A stretch of DNA of 64,000 nucleotides from an uncultured Alteromonadaceae bacterium (GTDB lineage: Bacteria; Pseudomonadota; Gammaproteobacteria; Enterobacterales; Alteromonadaceae), in NCBI GenBank assembly GCA_913056495.1, contig CAJXMO010000005.1, positions 1 through 64,000 on the forward strand, given 5' to 3'. Below are positions 1-8,501 of this stretch, piece after piece. Position numbers and translations under genes: made by a program. The notes beneath the pieces were generated by a model, which saw nothing but the letters and a program-made list of their open reading frames with translations, made no database searches and was not told where the DNA came from. How positions within the stretch are numbered: position 1 is the stretch's first letter; every line of letters begins with the position of its first letter.

Positions 1-354
<354 letters not shown>

Positions 355-450
355 TACAACGCCGAATGTTTATTAAAACATGAAGTGATTAGAATGAAAG
401 TTTAGATTGATTGAATTCTTTATTACGAAGTCCAAGATTGTAACGATTTA

Positions 451-567
451 TGCCTGGCGGCCATAGCGTTGTGGCACCACCTGATCCCATTTCGAACTCA
501 GAAGTGAAACACAATAGCGGCGATGGTAGTGTGGGAGTTCCCATGTGAGAGTAGCACACTGCCAGGC
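451..567 (+). rRNA. 5S ribosomal RNA
   Basis: The gene starts with TGCCTGGCGGCC and ends with the complementary CTGCCAGGC, closing helix I. The internal conserved stretches CGAACTCAGAAGTGAAAC and CGATGGTAGTGTGG are present. The length of about 117 nt is normal. It is the last gene of the rRNA operon. Confidence 0.97.
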
Positions 568-613
568 TCTTAATTTAAAGTCTAACTAAGCACTAGTTCT
601 GACTGACAGTATT

Positions 614-645
614 AAAAAGCCCGATTCGAAAGAGTCGGGCTTTTT
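614..645 (+). terminator. rRNA operon intrinsic terminator
   Basis: A GC-rich stem GCCCGATTC / GAGTCGGGC (one G·U pair) closes a GAAA tetraloop and is followed by TTTTT. The flanking A5 and T5 tracts lengthen the stem. It ends 25 bp before the next gene start. Confidence 0.93.
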
Positions 646-670
646 GCGTTTGGGGAATTTAATTAAAATA

Positions 671-1387
671 ATGTCAATTGAATTAATCATTTTAGTTAAT
701 TGTATCGTAATGTGTGGCACCCTGATCCAAGGTGTAATCGGGTATGGTATTGGTATGTTTTGCGCGCCTTTACTATTTATGATTAACCCAGATTATGTAC
801 CTGGACCTATGGTTTTGATTTCTACTGTGTTAACTATCATTATGCTGCTGCGAGATAAATCTGATTTACGTGCTGATCAAGTTTCCTGGACTATGTTTGG
901 TGGCTTTTTCGGTGTGATTATCGCGGGCGTAATCCTCAATTCAGTCAGCCTTAAACAATTTCAAGTTGTATTTGGTTTATTGATTTTATTGGCGGTCGTG
1001 ATATCCATTGTTGGCTATTCGCCTAAAGTAAATCGAGTAACAACTGCAATTGCCGGATACCTGTCAGGTTTTATGGGGACCTTGACTGCAGTGGGTGGGC
1101 CACCTGTTGCACTTTTATATCAAAAAGTAAAAGCAGCTGAATTAAAAGCAAATTTGTCTGCTTTCTTCTTATTCTTAAATATCATTATCGTGACGACCTT
1201 AATCTGGATTGATAAATTGAATTTAGACAGTTTGTATTTATTAGTGACTGTATTGCCTGGATTATTCTGTGGTTTTTATTTATCAAGCTTGGCTTCAAAA
1301 TATGTGAACCCAAGGCAACTCAGATATTTCATATTATCCTTTTCTGCGCTAAGCGGTTTTGGCTCTATTATCAAAGCATTTATTTAA
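671..1387 (+). CDS. TauE/SafE family permease (DUF81)
   Basis: This is a very hydrophobic protein of 238 aa with about seven to eight predicted membrane segments. It shows the family's two-half layout, with a Gly/Pro-rich N-terminal half (VIGYGIGMFCAP) and a matching second half (GTLTAVGGPPVALLY). TauE/SafE proteins are inner-membrane exporters or permeases linked to sulfite, sulfoacetate or other organic anions; the substrate here cannot be told. I start it at ATG 671 because the longer reading frame from TTG 644 would begin inside the rRNA terminator. The gene stands alone, 66 bp before the M14 peptidase gene. Confidence 0.85.
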   Translation: MSIELIILVNCIVMCGTLIQGVIGYGIGMFCAPLLFMINPDYVPGPMVLISTVLTIIMLLRDKSDLRADQVSWTMFGGFFGVIIAGVILNSVSLKQFQVVFGLLILLAVVISIVGYSPKVNRVTTAIAGYLSGFMGTLTAVGGPPVALLYQKVKAAELKANLSAFFLFLNIIIVTTLIWIDKLNLDSLYLLVTVLPGLFCGFYLSSLASKYVNPRQLRYFILSFSALSGFGSIIKAFI

Positions 1388-1416
1388 AGTCATTCTTTTG
1401 TCATTTGATTAAATTA

Positions 1417-1453
1417 GATTAGCTTCTATTTATAGATTAAATAGGAGCTAATC
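1417..1453 (+). promoter_or_regulatory. Hairpin burying the ribosome binding site
   Basis: GATTAGCTTCTATTTA (1417–1432) pairs with TAAATAGGAGCTAATC (1438–1453) over 16 bp with one G·U wobble, leaving a 5-nt loop. The AGGAG ribosome binding site (1443–1447) of the M14 peptidase gene lies wholly in the 3' arm, and the TTG start at 1454 follows the stem directly. The pairing is seen directly. A role in translation control is inference. No T-tract follows, so a terminator is less likely. Confidence 0.6.
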
Positions 1454-2479
1454 TTGATTTATAATCTAGCCGACGATAATTTACCTGAACTCAAAAAAAT
1501 TGAGTATTTAATAGAAACTTACACGCCGGTCTTAAAATCTGAAAAGATAGCCTCTATAAATTACAAGAACTCAAGTTTTCCGATTCATGCTCTGAAGCTC
1601 GGAAGCGATAAGCCTGATGTTCCTGCACTCTGTTTTGTTGGCGGTATCCATGGGTTGGAACGTATCGGTAGTCAGGTTGTACTCGCATTTCTCGAAAGCC
1701 TATTGGGCCGGCTAACTTGGGATCTTTCTCTCAATCATTTATTGAAGCATTTGTCATTATCTTTTATACCACTTGTAAATCCGGTTGGCGTTGCAACCCA
1801 TAGTCGCTCTAATGGAAACGGGGTTGATTTAATGCGTAATGCTCAGGTAGAAAGCCACGAAAAAACGGCTTTTTTGGTTGGTGGCCACAGGTTCTCAGCT
1901 AAATTACCTTGGTTCAGAGGTCACTTGGATCAGAAAATTGAAAGTGAAACTAAAGCGTTAATTTCATTTATCGAAAAAAATTGCCTGGCGCGACAATTTT
2001 CTTTGGTATTAGACTGTCATTCAGGTTTCGGACTGCAGGATCGAATTTGGTTCCCGTACGCTAAAAGCAAACTGCAACCTATACACCATATCGGAGAGAT
2101 TTATCACATACGGGATTTATTGTTTCAAGCTTACCCCTACCAAAATTATATATTTGAACCTCAATCACTACATTATCTATGCCACGGTGATATATGGGAT
2201 TATTTATATGATGAATCCTTAAAAAAACAAGTCACTTTTTTACCATTAACTTTAGAAATGGGCTCCTGGCGCTGGGTAAGAAAAAATCCAACTCAATTAT
2301 TAAAAAGTTTAGGTTTGTTTCATCCAATTAAGCCTCACAGAATTAAACGTGTACTAAGATCGCATTTAGTATTAATGGAATTTTTAATGCGGGTCACAGC
2401 TTCTTCCAGCATTTGGGTAGAAGATGGAAAAAGTTTAAATATGGCGCATAAAGCGACAGCACTCTGGTATAACAACTAG
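1454..2479 (+). CDS. M14-family zinc carboxypeptidase-like protein
   Basis: This 341-aa protein has the M14 metallopeptidase layout. Putative zinc ligands are His66 and Glu69 (GIHGLE) and His189 (LDCHSGFG), and Glu268 in LTLEMG is the likely catalytic residue. NPVGVATHSRSNGNGVDLMRN matches the substrate-binding strand. No signal peptide is visible, so it is probably cytoplasmic. It resembles the succinylglutamate desuccinylase/DUF2817 side of M14, which acts on peptides or N-acyl amino acids; the substrate is unknown. The start is TTG with AGGAG six bases before it, and no nearby ATG exists in frame. An alpha/beta hydrolase gene follows 9 bp later, so the two are probably co-transcribed. Confidence 0.75.
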   Translation: MIYNLADDNLPELKKIEYLIETYTPVLKSEKIASINYKNSSFPIHALKLGSDKPDVPALCFVGGIHGLERIGSQVVLAFLESLLGRLTWDLSLNHLLKHLSLSFIPLVNPVGVATHSRSNGNGVDLMRNAQVESHEKTAFLVGGHRFSAKLPWFRGHLDQKIESETKALISFIEKNCLARQFSLVLDCHSGFGLQDRIWFPYAKSKLQPIHHIGEIYHIRDLLFQAYPYQNYIFEPQSLHYLCHGDIWDYLYDESLKKQVTFLPLTLEMGSWRWVRKNPTQLLKSLGLFHPIKPHRIKRVLRSHLVLMEFLMRVTASSSIWVEDGKSLNMAHKATALWYNN

Positions 2480-2488
2480 GCAAGATAT

Positions 2489-3262
2489 ATGTTAGAAAAT
2501 AAATTAGATGCGATTATTCTGCTGCGTGGGTTAGGGCGGGAACAAGCACATTGGATGGGGATAGCTGAAAAAATTTCAGCACTTTATCCTGATATACGCA
2601 TATTGCCAATGGATATCACCGGTAATGGCGTGTTTTATCAGCAAGCGAGTGATACATCTGTATTTAAAATGAGAGAAAAATTATCTGAACGTCTTAACCA
2701 AGAATATCCGGGTGTTAAGTCGTTTGCATTAATTGCGATTTCAATGGGTGGTATGATAGCAACAGAATGGGCAAAAGCCGAGCCGGATAAAGTAAAATGT
2801 CTTGTATTGATTAATTCAAGTTTCTCCGGTATTTCACCTTTTTATAAGAGACTCAAATGGCAAAATTATTGGAAATTGATAAAAGCAACACTCGGTTCAG
2901 TTAAAGTGAAAGAAGAGCTGATATTTTCTTTAACGACTAATCTGATTAATGATGTCCAGACTAAAAAAAGGGTTATTGATATCTGGATAGAAATTGCGAA
3001 ATACAGACCTGTTTCATTAATAAACTTTATTCGACAACTCATTGCAGCAGCCAATTATCAATTACCATTGATAAAAAAGCCTATATTAGTATTAGCGTGT
3101 AAACAAGATAGATTGGTTGACTATACGTCGAGTTTAAAATTAATAAAAAGGTGTGAGCAGGCTGAAATTAAAATTCACCCGACAGCAGGGCATGATTTGC
3201 CTTTAGATGATCCGGACTGGCTGATTGAACAAATTAAAGCATTTATCAAAACTTCAGGCTGA
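2489..3262 (+). CDS. Alpha/beta hydrolase
   Basis: This 257-aa protein has an alpha/beta hydrolase fold. The triad is Ser85 in AISMGG, Asp207 in CKQD and His235 in AGHDLP. The nucleophile elbow has Ala where most relatives have the first Gly of G-x-S-x-G. The N-terminal LLRGLGREQAHW replaces the common HG oxyanion motif with RGLGR. Substrate and pathway cannot be inferred. It starts 9 bp after the M14 peptidase gene and was probably translated with it. Its stop codon lies within the stem of the hairpin at 3253–3280. Confidence 0.8.
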   Translation: MLENKLDAIILLRGLGREQAHWMGIAEKISALYPDIRILPMDITGNGVFYQQASDTSVFKMREKLSERLNQEYPGVKSFALIAISMGGMIATEWAKAEPDKVKCLVLINSSFSGISPFYKRLKWQNYWKLIKATLGSVKVKEELIFSLTTNLINDVQTKKRVIDIWIEIAKYRPVSLINFIRQLIAAANYQLPLIKKPILVLACKQDRLVDYTSSLKLIKRCEQAEIKIHPTAGHDLPLDDPDWLIEQIKAFIKTSG

Positions 3263-3280
3263 TACCATTATCAGCCTGAA
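3253..3280. terminator. Stem-loop between converging genes
   Basis: TTCAGGCTGATA and TATCAGCCTGAA form a perfect 12-bp stem with a CCAT loop. It overlaps the end of the hydrolase gene and lies 14 bp beyond the pykA stop. T-runs on either side are short, so termination would be modest in both directions. Confidence 0.55.
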
Positions 3281-3293
3281 TTACTTTAGCTGT

Positions 3294-4730
3294 TTAGCTA
3301 ACTTTCACTAGTTTCATGGTATTGGTTGAACCAATGGTTTCCATTGCATCACCATGGGTTAAAATAACCAAATCACCTTTATTTAAGTGACCTGCATCTT
3401 TTAACGAAGATAATAAATCATTGCTTAAAGACGCTGGATTGGATTTAGTTGAGTCAAAGAAATAAGGTTGAACACCACGATATAAAGCACACGTAGTTAA
3501 TGTTTTATCATGTCGTGATAATGCAAATATGCGAATGCCCGAGCTAATTCTCGACATTAATTTTGCAGTATTACCTGATTCAGTTAAGCAGACAATCGCT
3601 TTTACGCCACTAGTGTGGTTTGCTGCATACATAGCAGATAGGGCGGTTGTTTCTGAAATAGAATCGAATTCTTTACTCAATCTGTGATGAGAAGTCAAAA
3701 TGCTTGGGTGTTTTTCTGCGCCAACACAAACACTGGCCATAGAAGTGACTGTTTCAAGCGGATATTTACCGGCAGCCGTTTCACCAGAAAGCATTACCGC
3801 ATCAGTTCCATCTAATACCGCATTTGCTACATCCATGACTTCAGCTCGAGTTGGCATTGGATTCTCAACCATGGATTCCATCATTTGTGTTGCTGTAATA
3901 ACAGCTCTGTTTAGCTGTCGCGAACGGGAAATCAGTTTCTTTTGTTTACTGATTAGAGCCGGATCACCAATTTCAACGCCCAGATCACCACGTGCAACCA
4001 TTACAACGTCACAGTTTACAATAATGTCGTCAATTGCTTCGTCCGTTTCGACTGTCTCTGCTCGCTCAACTTTAGCAACAATTTGAGCATCTAAACCAGC
4101 TTCCTGAGCTAACTGACGAGCATACTGAAGATCTTGACCTGAACGAGGGAAAGACACCGCTAAGAAATCTACACCAATTTTTGCTGCTAATTTAATATCT
4201 TCTTTATCTTTAGCGGTTAAAGCGGGTGCTGACAAGCCACCACCTAATTTATTGATGCCTTTTTTGTCTGATAATTTACCGCCAATTCTAACAGACGTAA
4301 TAATCTTTTGACCTTCAACTCGTTCAACCGTTAATTGAACTCGTCCGTCATCAAGTAATAAAATGTCACCTGATTCAACATCATTGACCAGGTTTTTATA
4401 ATCCAGCCCTACCGCATCCTGATGACCTTCGCCTTTGCCCATTTCAGCATCAAGTGTGAATTGAGCGCCTTCAGCTAAAACAATTGGACCATCTTTGAAA
4501 GTTGATACTCGAATTTTAGGACCTTGTAAGTCACCTAAAATACCGACATTCAGATTTAATTCTTTTGCAATTTCACGAACTTTTTCGGCGCGTTCGATGT
4601 GCTGCTCAGCATCACCGTGTGAAAAGTTCATGCGAACAACATTGACACCAGCTTCAATAATCTTTCTTAAATTATTATCTTTATCCGTTGCAGGTCCCAA
4701 GGTTGAAACAATTTTGGTTCTTCTAAACAT
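3294..4730 (-). CDS. pykA: Pyruvate kinase
   Basis: The 478-aa enzyme converts phosphoenolpyruvate and ADP to pyruvate and ATP, the last step of glycolysis and of the lower Entner–Doudoroff branch. The N-terminus [14 protein letters not shown], the active-site strand [12 protein letters not shown] and the ATQMMESM segment are typical. Length and sequence match the AMP/sugar-phosphate-activated PykA type of gammaproteobacteria. It is transcribed toward the hydrolase gene. A consensus HexR operator lies 25 bp upstream of the start codon and covers a possible −10 box, so HexR repression is likely. hexR is the next gene upstream, beyond a MITE-like insertion. Confidence 0.96.
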   Translation of the reverse strand: MFRRTKIVSTLGPATDKDNNLRKIIEAGVNVVRMNFSHGDAEQHIERAEKVREIAKELNLNVGILGDLQGPKIRVSTFKDGPIVLAEGAQFTLDAEMGKGEGHQDAVGLDYKNLVNDVESGDILLLDDGRVQLTVERVEGQKIITSVRIGGKLSDKKGINKLGGGLSAPALTAKDKEDIKLAAKIGVDFLAVSFPRSGQDLQYARQLAQEAGLDAQIVAKVERAETVETDEAIDDIIVNCDVVMVARGDLGVEIGDPALISKQKKLISRSRQLNRAVITATQMMESMVENPMPTRAEVMDVANAVLDGTDAVMLSGETAAGKYPLETVTSMASVCVGAEKHPSILTSHHRLSKEFDSISETTALSAMYAANHTSGVKAIVCLTESGNTAKLMSRISSGIRIFALSRHDKTLTTCALYRGVQPYFFDSTKSNPASLSNDLLSSLKDAGHLNKGDLVILTHGDAMETIGSTNTMKLVKVS

Positions 4731-4755
4731 TCGTCCACTCCCAGTTTGTGTGTGC

Positions 4756-4770
4756 TGTAATTATATTACA
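4756..4770. promoter_or_regulatory. HexR operator of pykA
   Basis: TGTAATTATATTACA matches the HexR consensus known from Shewanella and Vibrio (TGTAATTWWATTACA) at every position. Read on the minus strand it contains TATAAT (4760–4765), a fitting −10 box for pykA. Bound HexR would therefore block the promoter. The match is seen; the binding is inferred from the family and from hexR lying next door. Confidence 0.85.
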
Positions 4771-4857
4771 AATAGTACTTTAATGATATGCTGTTGTGAC
4801 ATATGTACTAACAATCCGATAACTTTCCGGTATAAACAAGATATATTTTCAAGGTCC

Positions 4858-5115
4858 TAGAGCCTGTTTATAATTTGAGCTGAGAGAAAAAATTGTCTTA
4901 GACAAGGCAAAAATAACGAAATTTAATCATCTAAAAGAATTATTTTTAACGCCGTATAAGACAATTTTGGCCTCAGCCCGAAGGGCAATGGCTATTTTAA
5001 CCCTTAACTTCATTAGAATTCGTTTATTTAGAACAACTAAACCGCACTCATTCTGCTTTGTTAATGATTAAAATCGCCTATTGCTCAAAAATAACACAAA
5101 GATAAACAGGCTCTA
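4858..5115. mobile_element. MITE-like element, no transposase
   Basis: GAGCCTGTTTAT (4860–4871) and ATAAACAGGCTC (5102–5113) are perfect 12-bp terminal inverted repeats, and each is flanked on its outside by TA. This is the target duplication expected of Tc1/mariner–IS630-type transposition. Inside lies a second inverted repeat: GCTGAG and AAAATTGTCTTA (4879–4900) against TAAGACAATTTT and CTCAGC (4957–4977), with AAAAATAA/TTATTTTT further in. The left half would thus fold into a long hairpin. The 254-bp body holds no plausible gene. It fills most of the 456-bp pykA–hexR gap. It must have been moved by a transposase encoded elsewhere. Confidence 0.8.
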
Positions 5116-5186
5116 ATGCAGGCGACCTATTATCGCTCATAAATACATACGCACTTTACGCATTAAACACGCTGATTATGCTTCTA

Positions 5187-6044
5187 TTAATGATCCCTAA
5201 GCCCTTTACTATAGCGGGATTCACGCAATCCATCTTTTACTTTCTTCAGGTTTTCCCTGAATTTAGTGCCTCGCCTAAGCGTAAACCCTGTAGCCAGAAT
5301 ATCAATTAAAACAAGTTGTGCAATACGTGATGACATAGGCATGTACATATCTGTATCTTCACTGACTTCGAGTGATAATACCAGATTGCATTCTTGTGCT
5401 AGTGGGCTGGCAGCATCGGTTATGCCGATGACAGTCGCATCATTACTGCGCGCCTGAGCTGCACTTTCCACATGACTTTTTGTCCTGCCAGTGTGTGAAA
5501 TAAAAACAATTACTTCGCCGTCGGAGCTATTTATACAGCTCATACGTTGCATTAATACGTCATCAAAACAAATAACAGGTATATTGAAGCGAAAAAATTT
5601 ATTTTGTGCATCATGGGCGACTGATGCTGATGCTCCCAGACCAAAAAATGATATTTTGCGAGCTTGGGTCAGTAGGTCAACCGCTCGGTTGATTGCCACT
5701 GTGTCTAAGTGCTGGCGAGCTGTATCAAGCGCAGCCATAGTTGAATCGAATATTTTGGAGCTATATGCATCCGGCCCGTCAGCTTCATCAACGTGACGAT
5801 TTACATAGGGGGTACCGCTTGCCAGACATTGTGCTAAATGCAATTTAAAATCGGGAAAGCCTTTGGTTTCCATGCGCCGGCAGAATCGGTTTACCGTGGG
5901 TTCGCTGACATCAGCCGCTTTAGCTAAAGTAGCAATACTGCTATGCATTGCACTTTGAGGTGCCGCCATAATAATTTCAGCAACTTTTCGTTCAGATTTA
6001 CTAAAACTATTTTGATTCTGTGCGATTTTTTCCAAAATATTCAT
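5187..6044 (-). CDS. hexR: HexR, RpiR-family transcriptional regulator
   Basis: This 285-aa protein has an N-terminal RpiR-type helix-turn-helix (about 1–77, with DVSEPTVNRFCRRM as the recognition region) and a C-terminal SIS sugar-phosphate-binding domain (about 120–255, FFGLGASASVAHDA and FISHTGRTKSHVE). HexR senses 2-keto-3-deoxy-6-phosphogluconate and controls zwf, edd, eda, pyk and gap genes in related bacteria. Here it lies divergent from the zwf operon and upstream of pykA. HexR-type sites occur before zwf and pykA, and the zwf site is close enough to serve autoregulation too. Confidence 0.94.
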   Translation of the reverse strand: MNILEKIAQNQNSFSKSERKVAEIIMAAPQSAMHSSIATLAKAADVSEPTVNRFCRRMETKGFPDFKLHLAQCLASGTPYVNRHVDEADGPDAYSSKIFDSTMAALDTARQHLDTVAINRAVDLLTQARKISFFGLGASASVAHDAQNKFFRFNIPVICFDDVLMQRMSCINSSDGEVIVFISHTGRTKSHVESAAQARSNDATVIGITDAASPLAQECNLVLSLEVSEDTDMYMPMSSRIAQLVLIDILATGFTLRRGTKFRENLKKVKDGLRESRYSKGLRDH

Positions 6045-6098
6045 AATTAGCCCAAGGTAATTAAATATATAAGTATAGTATTATGCCTCAAGGATGTT

Positions 6099-6113
6099 CG
6101 TAATTTAACTACA
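6099..6113. promoter_or_regulatory. HexR operator, hexR–zwf intergenic
   Basis: CGTAATTTAACTACA matches the HexR consensus TGTAATTWWATTACA at 13 of 15 positions. It lies 55 bp upstream of the hexR start and about 205 bp upstream of zwf. That placement suits control of hexR itself or of a distal zwf promoter; a TATAAT box lies at 6162–6167 between the site and zwf. Confidence 0.7.
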
Positions 6114-6262
6114 AAATTATAAAAACCTGATCTTTTTATGTAATTCGGCAACATTTTTCGATATAATCTAGAATATAAACCGATTGAATAGGTATTCTGC
6201 GTCTCTTGTTCTGTCAATTGGTTGTAAATTTTCGCTTTTTAGTGTTCAATACCGCGCTTATA

Positions 6263-6277
6263 TTGCGCTAAGCGCAA
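6263..6277. promoter_or_regulatory. Perfect palindrome upstream of zwf
   Basis: TTGCGCT-A-AGCGCAA is a perfect 7+1+7 palindrome. It ends 41 bp before the zwf start and just before TACAAT (6283–6288), a candidate −10 box. It does not resemble HexR. It may be the operator of a second regulator or a short RNA stem. The function is unknown. Confidence 0.4.
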
Positions 6278-6318
6278 ACAGCTACAATCTCAATATTAAG
6301 ACTTAACGGGGAGCTATC

Positions 6319-7785
6319 ATGGTCTCGCAATCAAACAAGCCATGTGATTTAGTATTATTCGGTACCAAAGGGGATTTGGCACGCCGAAAGTTATTACCTT
6401 CATTATATCAATTGGAAAAAGCAGGTCTTTTAGATACGAATACACGCATTATCGGTGTAGCGCGTCATGAGCATTCACAATCAGAATATGTAGATTTGGT
6501 TGAAGAAGCTTTAAAAACCTTCATGAAAGAAGATATTGATGCAGAAACCTGGGACAAGTTTTCTGCTAAGCTAGATTATTGCATGGTAGATTTAAGAAAT
6601 ACCGCAGACTATGCAAAGTTACAACAGCACGTTGACCAGGAACAGCGTGTGATGGTGAACTATTTTTCAACTCCACCATCGATTTTTGGCTCTATCTGTC
6701 AGGGTCTGAAAGAAGCTGAATTAATTAATTCTGAAACTCGCGTTGTGTTAGAAAAACCAATCGGTCATGACTTAGCATCGTCTAAGGTAATTAATGATCA
6801 GGTTGCAGCGTTTTTTGACGAAAGCCAAACTTACCGAATTGATCACTATTTAGGTAAAGAAACAACGCTTAACTTATTAGCATTGCGTTTTGCTAACTCA
6901 TTATTTGCTTCAAACTGGGATCATAACTGTATCGATCATGTACAGATCACAGTTGCTGAAGAAGTGGGTATTGAAGGGCGTTGGGGTTACTTTGATGATG
7001 CAGGCCAAATGCGTGATATGGTTCAAAACCACTTATTACAAGTATTAAGTTTGGTTGCTATGAATCCACCGATTAGTCTGGATGCAAATAACGTTCGTGA
7101 TGAAAAGTTACGCGTTATGAAGTGTTTACGCCCAATCACCAAAGAGAATGTTGCAGATAAGACGGTTCGCGGTCAATATACTTCTGGTGCAATTCAAGGT
7201 AAAGCTGTACCTGGCTATCTTGAAGAAGAAGGTGCAAATACAGAAAGTAACACAGAAAGTTTTGTTTCGTTACGAGTTGATATTGATAACTGGCGTTGGT
7301 CTGGTGTTCCTTTCTATCTGAGAACCGGCAAGCGTTTACCAGAAAAATTAACAGAAATCGTAATTCACTTTAAAAATATGCCACATAATATATTTAAAGA
7401 TAGTTTTGGTGAATTACCTTCAAACGTATTAACTATTCGTCTACAGCCAAGAGAAGGTGTTGAAGTTCAAGTATTGAATAAAGTACCTGGTTTGGACGAT
7501 AAAATGCATTTACAAGAAACTAAGCTAGACTTAAGTTTCTCTGAAGCATTTAAAGATGTTCGTATTGCTGACGCATATGAAAGATTGTTATTAGAAGCCT
7601 TATTAGGTAACCAGTCACTGTTCGTTCGACGCGACGAAGTTGAAGCAGCATGGACTTTTGTTGATGGTATCTTCAAAGCTTGGGAAGAAACAAACGACAA
7701 GCCAAAACCATACCCAGCGGGTACTTGGGGTCCAGATGCTTCAGCGGCTTTAATGGCTAAAGATGGCCGCCAGTGGGATTCATAA
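6319..7785 (+). CDS. zwf: Glucose-6-phosphate 1-dehydrogenase
   Basis: The 488-aa enzyme oxidises glucose 6-phosphate to 6-phosphogluconolactone with NADP+, the entry step of both the oxidative pentose phosphate and Entner–Doudoroff routes. The coenzyme loop GTKGDLARRK is at the N-terminus, and the family signature RIDHYLGKE starts at Arg173. GGGGAG sits 6 bases before the ATG. It is the first gene of zwf–pgl–edd–glk–eda, which has gaps of only 4–17 bp. The HexR site and a 15-bp palindrome lie upstream. Confidence 0.97.
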   Translation: MVSQSNKPCDLVLFGTKGDLARRKLLPSLYQLEKAGLLDTNTRIIGVARHEHSQSEYVDLVEEALKTFMKEDIDAETWDKFSAKLDYCMVDLRNTADYAKLQQHVDQEQRVMVNYFSTPPSIFGSICQGLKEAELINSETRVVLEKPIGHDLASSKVINDQVAAFFDESQTYRIDHYLGKETTLNLLALRFANSLFASNWDHNCIDHVQITVAEEVGIEGRWGYFDDAGQMRDMVQNHLLQVLSLVAMNPPISLDANNVRDEKLRVMKCLRPITKENVADKTVRGQYTSGAIQGKAVPGYLEEEGANTESNTESFVSLRVDIDNWRWSGVPFYLRTGKRLPEKLTEIVIHFKNMPHNIFKDSFGELPSNVLTIRLQPREGVEVQVLNKVPGLDDKMHLQETKLDLSFSEAFKDVRIADAYERLLLEALLGNQSLFVRRDEVEAAWTFVDGIFKAWEETNDKPKPYPAGTWGPDASAALMAKDGRQWDS

Positions 7786-7794
7786 GGATATAAA

Positions 7795-8484
7795 ATGCAA
7801 TTTGTTGAATATAAAAGTACTGAAGAATTAAACGAACAATTTGCACAGCGGGTCGCCAGTTTACTGGCGGCTGCAATTGAAAAAAAAGGCAAAGCCAGTT
7901 TAGTGGTATCAGGTGGTCGTACACCACTGCCTTTTTTCAAGCAATTGTCTCAAGCTGATATTGACTGGAGCAAAGTCGCGATAACACTTGCGGATGAACG
8001 TTGGGTTGAGCAATCAAGTGACGCCAGTAATACTGCACTAGTTTTAAATAATTTGATTCAAAATAAGGCCTCGAAAGCTACTTTTGTTGAGTTAAAAACC
8101 AGCGAATCTAGCGCTTTTGGTGCAGAGGCAAGTGTAGCTTCTAATTTAGAACAGTTATCTTTTCCTATTGATGTCCTGATTTTAGGTATGGGTGAAGATG
8201 GGCATACTGCTTCTTTGTTCCCTTGTTCAGAGCAAATTGATCAAGGTTTAACAAGTAGTGACGTGTGTTTAGCTGTACAACCTACAACTGCACCACATGA
8301 AAGGATGTCTCTGACACTAAAATCTTTACTTAACAGCGAACAAATTTTTATTCATTTGGTCGGTGAAAGTAAAAAAGTAGTGTTAGATAAAGCGTTAGCT
8401 GGAAATGACGTTAAAGAAATGCCTATTCGTGCAGTTCTTAAGCAAGATTCAACACCTGTAGATGTCATCTGGGCTGAAAAATAG
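7795..8484 (+). CDS. pgl: 6-phosphogluconolactonase
   Basis: This 229-aa enzyme hydrolyses 6-phosphogluconolactone, the product of Zwf, to 6-phosphogluconate. It is of the DevB/Pgl type, related to glucosamine-6-phosphate isomerases. SLVVSGGRTPLPFF near residue 38, LADERWV and GMGEDGHTASLFP are the family motifs. It lies 9 bp after zwf and 17 bp before edd, as the second gene of the operon. Confidence 0.95.
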   Translation: MQFVEYKSTEELNEQFAQRVASLLAAAIEKKGKASLVVSGGRTPLPFFKQLSQADIDWSKVAITLADERWVEQSSDASNTALVLNNLIQNKASKATFVELKTSESSAFGAEASVASNLEQLSFPIDVLILGMGEDGHTASLFPCSEQIDQGLTSSDVCLAVQPTTAPHERMSLTLKSLLNSEQIFIHLVGESKKVVLDKALAGNDVKEMPIRAVLKQDSTPVDVIWAEK

Positions 8485-8501
8485 CAGGAGACACCCTCAG
8501 T

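Noticed and set aside
355..450. A tRNA gene between 23S and 5S or after 5S
   Set aside because: No cloverleaf or T-loop consensus can be found in this stretch.
644..670. N-terminal extension of the TauE/SafE gene from TTG 644
   Set aside because: It would start within the T-tract of the rRNA terminator, and the added residues are not membrane-like. ATG 671 is preferred.
3700..4086. Open frame opposite pykA
   Set aside because: It is an antisense shadow of a conserved enzyme gene, without a ribosome binding site or recognisable protein.
4860..5113. A degraded transposase gene inside the MITE-like element
   Set aside because: All frames are short and full of stops, and no DDE-type motif can be seen.
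5140..5165. CATACGCA-containing stretch near hexR as a third LacI-type site
   Set aside because: It is only a half-site with no inverted partner, and nearby genes are not maltodextrin genes.
7467..7940. Open frame opposite the zwf–pgl junction
   Set aside because: It lies entirely over two conserved genes on the other strand, and the protein is not recognisable.
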